Positions 6,061 to 9,340 of a stretch of DNA of 9,340 nt are shown piece after piece. The DNA comes from Candidatus Altimarinota bacterium. Lineage in GTDB: Bacteria; Patescibacteriota; Gracilibacteria; UBA4473. The DNA is taken from the NCBI GenBank assembly GCA_020630245.1, contig JAHDBZ010000017.1:1-9340 (forward strand), read 5' to 3'. The translations under genes and the position numbers were made by a program. The notes beneath the pieces are model-generated. The model was given only the letters and a program-made list of their open reading frames with translations. It ran no database searches and was not told where the DNA came from. Position 1 is the first letter of the stretch. Each line of letters starts with the position of its first letter.

Positions 6061-8930
6061 GCCTCCAGCATCCGTTTAAGAAACGTTCCGGTGTGAGAGT
6101 TTTCGACTTGAGCTACCTCTTCTGGCGTGCCGCTACAGACGATTTCTCCGCCAAATTTCCCACCATCAGGACCGATATCAATTAGGTAGTCACAGCATTT
6201 GACCACGTCGAGGTTATGCTCGATAACGATCACAGAGTTTCCTTTGTCGACCAGGGTTTGTAGCACTGAAAGTAGTTTCTTCACATCGGAGAAATGAAGA
6301 CCCGTCGTTGGTTCATCGAGGACGTAGATCGTTTTTCCGGTAGACTTCTTCATGAGCTCAGTGGCGAGTTTTACCCGCTGGGCTTCCCCTCCGGAGAGCG
6401 TAGTAGCGCTCTGACCGAGATGGATATAACCAAGACCCACTTCGTTAATAGCGCTGAGTTTGTGGTGAATGTTGGGGAAATTTTCAAAAAATTCAGTGGC
6501 TTCTTCGATCGTCATAGCGAGAACGTCAGCGATAGATTTACCACGGTACGTAATTTCTAGAGTCTCATCATTGTAACGTTTCCCATTGCAGCTTTCACAC
6601 GGGACATAAACATCTGGGAGGAAATGCATTTCGATCTTTTTGATTCCGTCACCCGAACAAGCCTCACAACGTCCACCTTTGACATTGAAGCTAAACCGCC
6701 CGGCGTTGTAACCGCGTAGTCGTGCCTCTGGAGTCGATGAAAATACATCACGGATGTCGGTAAAGACCCCGGTGTAAGTGGCTGGGTTTGATCGTGGGGT
6801 TCGCCCGATTGGAGATTGGTCGATTGAAATCAGTTTATCGAGTTGTTCGAGACCGGTGACTTTTTCGTGTTTTCCGGCTGGTTTTTTGGCGCGATTAAGT
6901 TCCCGGGCGAGAACCGGCACGAGGATGCGGTTGATCAGAGATGACTTTCCAGAACCAGAGACGCCGGTGATCCCGACAAAACACCCAAGAGGAATCTTGG
7001 CCGTAACATCTTTCAGATTATTTTCCTGCGCTTTGTGCACCTCAAGCCAACCCGTAGGACGACGACGGACGCGTGGTGTGCGGATGGCTTTGCGCCCAAA
7101 GAGAAAGTCGGCGGTTTCAGTGTCGGCTTTTTCCATGTCTTTGAAATTCCCTGAGTAGACGAGGTTTCCACCATGGGCACCGGCTTTGGGACCGATCTCG
7201 ATCACGTGATCGGCAGCGCGCATCGTATCCTCATCATGTTCGACAACGATAACGGTGTTTCCGATGTCGCGGAGATGTTCAAGAGTAGTAATCAGACGAT
7301 CATTATCACGCTGATGGAGACCGATTGACGGCTCATCGAGGACGTAGAGGACCCCTTGCAGCTGCGAACCGATCTGCGTGGCCAGTCGGATTCGCTGCGC
7401 TTCTCCACCTGACAGTGTGTTGGCGGTACGAGCAAGGTTTAGATAGCTGAGACCGACATTTTCTAGGAAGCTAAGACGATCGCTGATTTCCTTGCGAATT
7501 GGTTCGACGATCTTGGCGTTTTCTTCATTAGTTTCAACGCTGAGGATCCAATTGCGAATTTCTGGGATCGACATACTACAGACATCAAAGATCATTTCTG
7601 CTCCCACAAAGACATTTCGTCCGTAGATACTGAGACGAGCGCCTTTACAGACCTGGCACGTAGCCTCGATCATGAATTCCTCTAGTTTCTTCCGAACCCA
7701 TTCAGAGTCACTTTCGTTAAATCGTTTTTCGGTCTGGGCGATGATCCCTTCAAATTGTGTTGTGGTTTGCTTGCCGCTAAAAGCCCCTTTGAGCGTTACT
7801 TCAAATTCTTCTTTTCCAAACCCCGTGAAGAGTTTTTCCATCACCTCTGGTTTGATCTTCGACATTGGTTCATCGATAGAAAAGCCATGCTTTTTACCCA
7901 CGGCTTCCAGAACGGCGTAGTACCAGCTCTGAGAATTACTCCCGAGACTGGCCCACGGCAGGATCCCGCCTTCGCGGATTGAGAGCTTTGGATTTATCGT
8001 TGCCTGACGGTTGAGCTCGAGTCGATATCCCAGTCCGTGACAGGCATCACAGGCGCCGTGCGGAGAATTGAAGGAAAACAGGCGTGGTTCAATCGGTGGG
8101 AAAGAAAAACCAGTCTCTGGGTCAGAGAGTAGCTCGGAGAAAAGATGATCGGTTTCGTCTCCCATACGATGCACGATCAGGATACCTTCACCGAAGTTAA
8201 GGGCTGTTTCGATCGAATCGAGGACGCGGAGTCGGTCGTCATTTTTTTCTTCGACCTTTTGACCAGAGCTGAGCTCGACGCTCGTTTTACTGTAATCAGC
8301 TTTGACCAAGCGATCCACTACGATCTCGATATGGTGTTTTTTGTTTGGCTCTAGATCGATATCTTCATTAATCGTGTGCAGGTGGCCGTCGATGCGCAGA
8401 CGCACGAATCCAGCTTTTTGGATACGTTCTAGAACGTCGCGGTGTTCTCCTTTTTTGCCGCGTACCATCGGTGCCAGGATCATGAATTTTTCTCCATCTT
8501 CCCAGCCGTTGAGGTGGTCGACGATCTGCCCCGGGCTTTGTCGCTCGAGTAATCGGCCGGTTTCCGGGTGTTTTGGGACGCCCACTTTGGCAAACAGGAG
8601 TCGCAGATAGTCATAGATTTCAGTAACGGTTCCCACGGTCGAACGTGGATTTCGTGGCGCCGTTTTCTGGTCAATTGAAATCGCTGGAGACAGTCCATCA
8701 ATGCTATCGACCTCTGGTTTTTCCTGGAGTTGTAGGAATTGCCGGGCGTAGGTCGAAAGTGATTCAACGTAGCGCCGTTGTCCTTCAGCATACACGGTGT
8801 CGAAAGCCAGAGAAGACTTCCCAGAACCAGAAACTCCGGTTACGACGGTGAGTTTATCGCGCGGGATTTCCACATCGATATTTTTGAGGTTATGCATCTT
8901 GGCACCACGAACGACGATTTTTTTAGACAT
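6057..8930 (-). CDS. uvrA: Excinuclease ABC subunit A (UvrA)
   Basis: A 957-residue ATP-binding DNA-damage sensor of nucleotide excision repair; with UvrB it finds lesions and loads UvrB for UvrC incision. Two ABC modules are intact: Walker A GVSGSGKSS at 32-40 and 656-664, ABC signature LSGGE at 506-510 and 845-849, and Walker B ending in DEP at 532-534 and 872-874. A UvrB-binding region is present (about 130-245, with LAP..RGKKGEH), so this is a full UvrA, not the shorter UvrA2 type. The C-terminal zinc finger is complete (C755-x2-C758, C778-x2-C781). C425-x2-C428 and C294-x2-C297 are also present. Unusually, the CPxCG pair expected about 20 residues before C294 is replaced by DPETG (270-274), and an earlier such site reads HPETG (121-125). 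The ATG at 8930 has no Shine-Dalgarno; CATAAC (8944-8939) ends 8 nt before it. The stop overlaps the next gene's start. Confidence 0.98.
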   Translation of the reverse strand: MSKKIVVRGAKMHNLKNIDVEIPRDKLTVVTGVSGSGKSSLAFDTVYAEGQRRYVESLSTYARQFLQLQEKPEVDSIDGLSPAISIDQKTAPRNPRSTVGTVTEIYDYLRLLFAKVGVPKHPETGRLLERQSPGQIVDHLNGWEDGEKFMILAPMVRGKKGEHRDVLERIQKAGFVRLRIDGHLHTINEDIDLEPNKKHHIEIVVDRLVKADYSKTSVELSSGQKVEEKNDDRLRVLDSIETALNFGEGILIVHRMGDETDHLFSELLSDPETGFSFPPIEPRLFSFNSPHGACDACHGLGYRLELNRQATINPKLSIREGGILPWASLGSNSQSWYYAVLEAVGKKHGFSIDEPMSKIKPEVMEKLFTGFGKEEFEVTLKGAFSGKQTTTQFEGIIAQTEKRFNESDSEWVRKKLEEFMIEATCQVCKGARLSIYGRNVFVGAEMIFDVCSMSIPEIRNWILSVETNEENAKIVEPIRKEISDRLSFLENVGLSYLNLARTANTLSGGEAQRIRLATQIGSQLQGVLYVLDEPSIGLHQRDNDRLITTLEHLRDIGNTVIVVEHDEDTMRAADHVIEIGPKAGAHGGNLVYSGNFKDMEKADTETADFLFGRKAIRTPRVRRRPTGWLEVHKAQENNLKDVTAKIPLGCFVGITGVSGSGKSSLINRILVPVLARELNRAKKPAGKHEKVTGLEQLDKLISIDQSPIGRTPRSNPATYTGVFTDIRDVFSSTPEARLRGYNAGRFSFNVKGGRCEACSGDGIKKIEMHFLPDVYVPCESCNGKRYNDETLEITYRGKSIADVLAMTIEEATEFFENFPNIHHKLSAINEVGLGYIHLGQSATTLSGGEAQRVKLATELMKKSTGKTIYVLDEPTTGLHFSDVKKLLSVLQTLVDKGNSVIVIEHNLDVVKCCDYLIDIGPDGGKFGGEIVCSGTPEEVAQVENSHTGTFLKRMLEA

Positions 8931-8938
8931 TGAGTAGA

Positions 8939-8944
8939 GTTATG
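8939..8944 (-). promoter_or_regulatory. Candidate -10 box for a leaderless uvrA transcript
   Basis: CATAAC read on the minus strand, ending 8 nt before the uvrA ATG. This is the same distance as CATAAT before the fusion gene and TATAAA before the DUF1361 gene. A start of transcription at or near the ATG would follow. No clear -35 box is seen: the region upstream is occupied by a perfect hairpin. Weak evidence on its own; the support comes from the recurring spacing in this window. Confidence 0.28.
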
Positions 8945-8953
8945 ATTGATGAG

Positions 8954-8974
8954 ATCCCGGAACAAGTCCGGGAT
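8954..8974. repeat. Perfect 8-bp-stem hairpin upstream of uvrA
   Basis: ATCCCGGA (8954-8961) and TCCGGGAT (8967-8974) are exact inverted repeats around a 5-nt loop. It has no T-run on either side, so it is not an intrinsic terminator. GC-rich palindromes of this look are common as dispersed intergenic repeats in various bacteria; whether this one is repeated elsewhere in the genome cannot be seen here. It lies 24 bp from the uvrA ATG and could alternatively be a binding site or leader structure. Confidence 0.55.
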
Positions 8975-8980
8975 AACTTC

Positions 8981-9007
8981 GAATAACGAAAATCAAGTTT
9001 TCGATTC
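8981..9007. repeat. Second inverted repeat upstream of uvrA
   Basis: GAAT (8981-8984), a two-base AA bulge, then CGAAAA (8987-8992) pair with TTTTCG (8998-9003) and ATTC (9004-9007) around loop TCAAG. That makes a 10-bp stem with one bulge. It lies immediately next to the perfect hairpin at 8954-8974 and just downstream (minus strand) of the terminator at 9016-9041, giving three consecutive structures in about 90 bp. Confidence 0.4.
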
Positions 9008-9015
9008 TCAGTTAC

Positions 9016-9041
9016 AAAAAAAGCCCCCGGGCTTCGGGAGC
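9016..9041 (-). terminator. Intrinsic terminator on the minus strand
   Basis: Read on the minus strand: stem arm GCTCCCG (9041-9035), loop AAGCC, arm CGGGGGC (9029-9023), then seven T residues (9022-9016). The stem is 7 bp with one G-T wobble and is GC-rich, a textbook rho-independent terminator. It stands 85 bp upstream of uvrA on the uvrA strand, but no protein gene on that strand lies upstream within the window. It must therefore end a short RNA, attenuate a longer uvrA leader, or be a barrier against antisense transcription. On the plus strand there is no T-run, so it would not work in that direction. Confidence 0.7.
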
Positions 9042-9116
9042 GTAGCTCGGCGAGTGTAGGGACTTGCGTAGCAAAAGTCAAAAGATGTTGGCGGAAGGTG
9101 TGGATCTAAAATTTTA

Positions 9117-9129
9117 AACACCCGGTGTT
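9117..9129. repeat. 13-bp palindrome, copy 1 of a probable operator pair
   Basis: AACACC-C-GGTGTT, symmetrical around base 9123, extending to 15 bp with the flanking A and T. It is preceded by AAAATTTT (9108-9115), itself palindromic. It is the exact reverse complement of the copy at 9180-9192. It does not match the common LexA boxes (GAAC-N4-GTTC or CTGT-N8-ACAG), the CIRCE element or an NrdR box as I know them, so the binding protein is unknown. Confidence 0.6.
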
Positions 9130-9179
9130 TTGTGGTCTTTTTAGAAGTATAAAAGTTTTGGTTTGTGGCGAAATTTTGG

Positions 9180-9192
9180 AACACCGGGTGTT
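9180..9192. repeat. 13-bp palindrome, copy 2 of a probable operator pair
   Basis: AACACC-G-GGTGTT, symmetrical around base 9186, preceded by AAATTTT (9171-9177). The centre lies 63 bp from that of the first copy, close to six turns of B-DNA (6 x 10.5 bp), so two bound proteins would sit on the same helix face. The site lies upstream of the plus-strand promoter (TATAAT at 9233) and would also flank the weak minus-strand -10 at 9151-9146. Confidence 0.6.
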
Positions 9193-9209
9193 GATATGAC
9201 GTTAAGTGG

Positions 9210-9238
9210 TTGTTTTTTTGCGTTATCTGTGGTATAAT
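9210..9238 (+). promoter_or_regulatory. Extended -10 promoter for the gene at 9263
   Basis: A perfect TATAAT (9233-9238) is preceded by TG at 9230-9231, giving the extended -10 form TGnTATAAT. With a 17-bp spacer the -35 would be TTGTTT (9210-9215), matching TTGACA at the first three bases; extended -10 promoters tolerate weak -35 boxes. Transcription would start near 9245, leaving a leader of about 18 nt before the ATG at 9263. It is the strongest promoter in the window by match to consensus. Confidence 0.72.
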
Positions 9239-9262
9239 CGTTTGATATAAATACTTAAAATC

Positions 9263-9340
9263 ATGGGTCTGAAAGGCGCACCGGAATCGTTTGGAGAAAA
9301 TTTAGCAGAAAAAATTGCTAAAGCTCCTGAATCACAAGAA
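9263..9340 (+). CDS. Start of an unidentified protein gene (partial, 26 codons)
   Basis: The reading frame opens with ATG at 9263 and is uninterrupted for 26 codons to the window edge. The visible peptide (MGLKGAPESFGENLAE... then KIAKAPESQE) is hydrophilic and rich in Glu, Lys and Ala, with no signal peptide or membrane segment. I do not recognise the family. Support for a real start comes from the extended -10 promoter 24 bp upstream, not from a ribosome-binding site: the leader (GATATAAATACTTAAAATC) is A/T-rich with no Shine-Dalgarno. The paired palindromes at 9117 and 9180 lie upstream and could regulate it. Confidence 0.55.
   Translation, partial: MGLKGAPESFGENLAEKIAKAPESQE

Larger units (their letters stand above)
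9016..9139 (-). ncRNA. Possible short transcript or uvrA leader ending at the terminator
   Basis: A minus-strand -10-like TATACT at 9151-9146 would start a transcript near 9139 that ends in the terminator, about 120 nt in all. On that RNA GAGC-TAC-GCTC (9048-9038) could pair and would use the same GCTC bases as the terminator's first arm, so the two structures exclude each other, as in an attenuator. A second stem, GAC-TT-TTGC-TAC-GCAAGTC (9079-9061), lies just upstream. The RNA matches no family I recognise. The -35 region is poor, so this is a hypothesis drawn from the terminator, not a confident RNA gene. Confidence 0.25.
8931..9262. other. 332-bp non-coding region between uvrA and the 9263 gene
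   Basis: In order it contains: the candidate uvrA -10, a perfect hairpin, a bulged hairpin, the minus-strand terminator, a GC-rich stretch with two GTA-loop stem-loops (GAGC-GTA-GCTC at 9038-9048 and a bulged one at 9061-9079), the palindrome pair at 9117 and 9180 around an A/T-rich segment, and the extended -10 promoter. I see no tRNA, no rRNA fragment and no convincing protein gene in it. It is the only long intergenic region in an otherwise tightly packed window and is clearly the regulatory hub here. Confidence 0.7.

Noticed and set aside
6057..8930. UvrA2-type paralogue or ABC transporter-like resistance protein.
   Set aside because: The UvrB-binding region and the C-terminal zinc finger are present and the length of 957 is that of full UvrA.
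9086..9102. GGCGGAAGG on the plus strand looked like the GGAA-loop helix of SRP RNA.
   Set aside because: The conserved flanking bases of SRP helix 8 (GGTC and AGCAG) are absent and no long paired arms surround it.
9008..9121. A 37-codon GTG-started frame on the minus strand covering the terminator.
   Set aside because: It starts inside the palindrome, runs through the terminator stem and T-run, has no ribosome-binding site, and its peptide matches nothing I recognise. The RNA structure explains the sequence better.
9117..9192. The palindromes as LexA boxes controlling uvrA.
   Set aside because: They do not fit GAAC-N4-GTTC or CTGT-N8-ACAG, and they lie about 190-260 bp from the uvrA start. 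A non-standard damage regulator remains possible, but not a recognisable LexA site.
1..9340. Alternative genetic code with UGA read as glycine or tryptophan.
   Set aside because: uvrA ends with TGA right after its normal C-terminus, tryptophan is encoded by TGG throughout, and no long gene contains an in-frame TGA.
1..9340. CRISPR array, insertion sequence, prophage or defence island.
   Set aside because: No regularly spaced repeats, transposase, integrase, terminal inverted repeats or defence-type genes are seen. The genes are mostly housekeeping.

Overview
This is a compact bacterial chromosomal segment carrying six substantially complete or edge-cut protein genes plus the first 26 codons of a seventh. 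The standard code fits: uvrA ends on TGA straight after its usual C-terminus, and no long gene has an in-frame TGA. This argues against the UGA-glycine code of Gracilibacteria/Absconditabacteria. The mix suggests a cell with a simple or Gram-positive-like envelope, possibly a Candidate Phyla Radiation/Patescibacteria lineage: an SLH-anchored VWA surface protein, short genes packed tail to tail, DUF1361, and almost no Shine-Dalgarno sequences. That placement is inference; no rRNA or ribosomal protein is present to settle it.

Layout. 1-2312 (minus, cut by the left edge): secreted protein with a VIT-like domain, a von Willebrand A domain and three C-terminal SLH repeats. 2313-2401: divergent promoter gap. 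2402-2977 (plus): DUF1361 membrane protein, whose stop overlaps by 4 bp the stop of tyrS (2974-4143, minus). 4144-4266: second divergent gap, full of AGTAT/ATACT motifs. 4267-5472 (plus): a fusion of a PAP2 lipid phosphatase with a CTP-dependent polyprenol/diacylglycerol-kinase-like domain. Its 3' end overlaps by 36 bp the end of a gamma-glutamylcyclotransferase-like gene (5437-6060, minus). That gene is the second cistron of an operon with uvrA (6057-8930, minus), joined by an ATGA stop/start overlap. 8931-9262: the longest non-coding stretch, with hairpins, a minus-strand intrinsic terminator, two matching 13-bp palindromes exactly 63 bp apart, and a strong extended -10 promoter driving the partial gene at 9263.

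The genes do not form one pathway. They are DNA repair (uvrA), translation (tyrS), probable lipid-carrier recycling (the fusion), cell-surface display (VWA-SLH) and two poorly characterised proteins. The points most worth following are the phosphatase-kinase fusion, the paired palindromes upstream of uvrA and the 9263 gene, the apparently leaderless gene starts, and the loss of a cysteine pair from a zinc module of UvrA. I see no defence system, CRISPR array, transposon, tRNA or rRNA.
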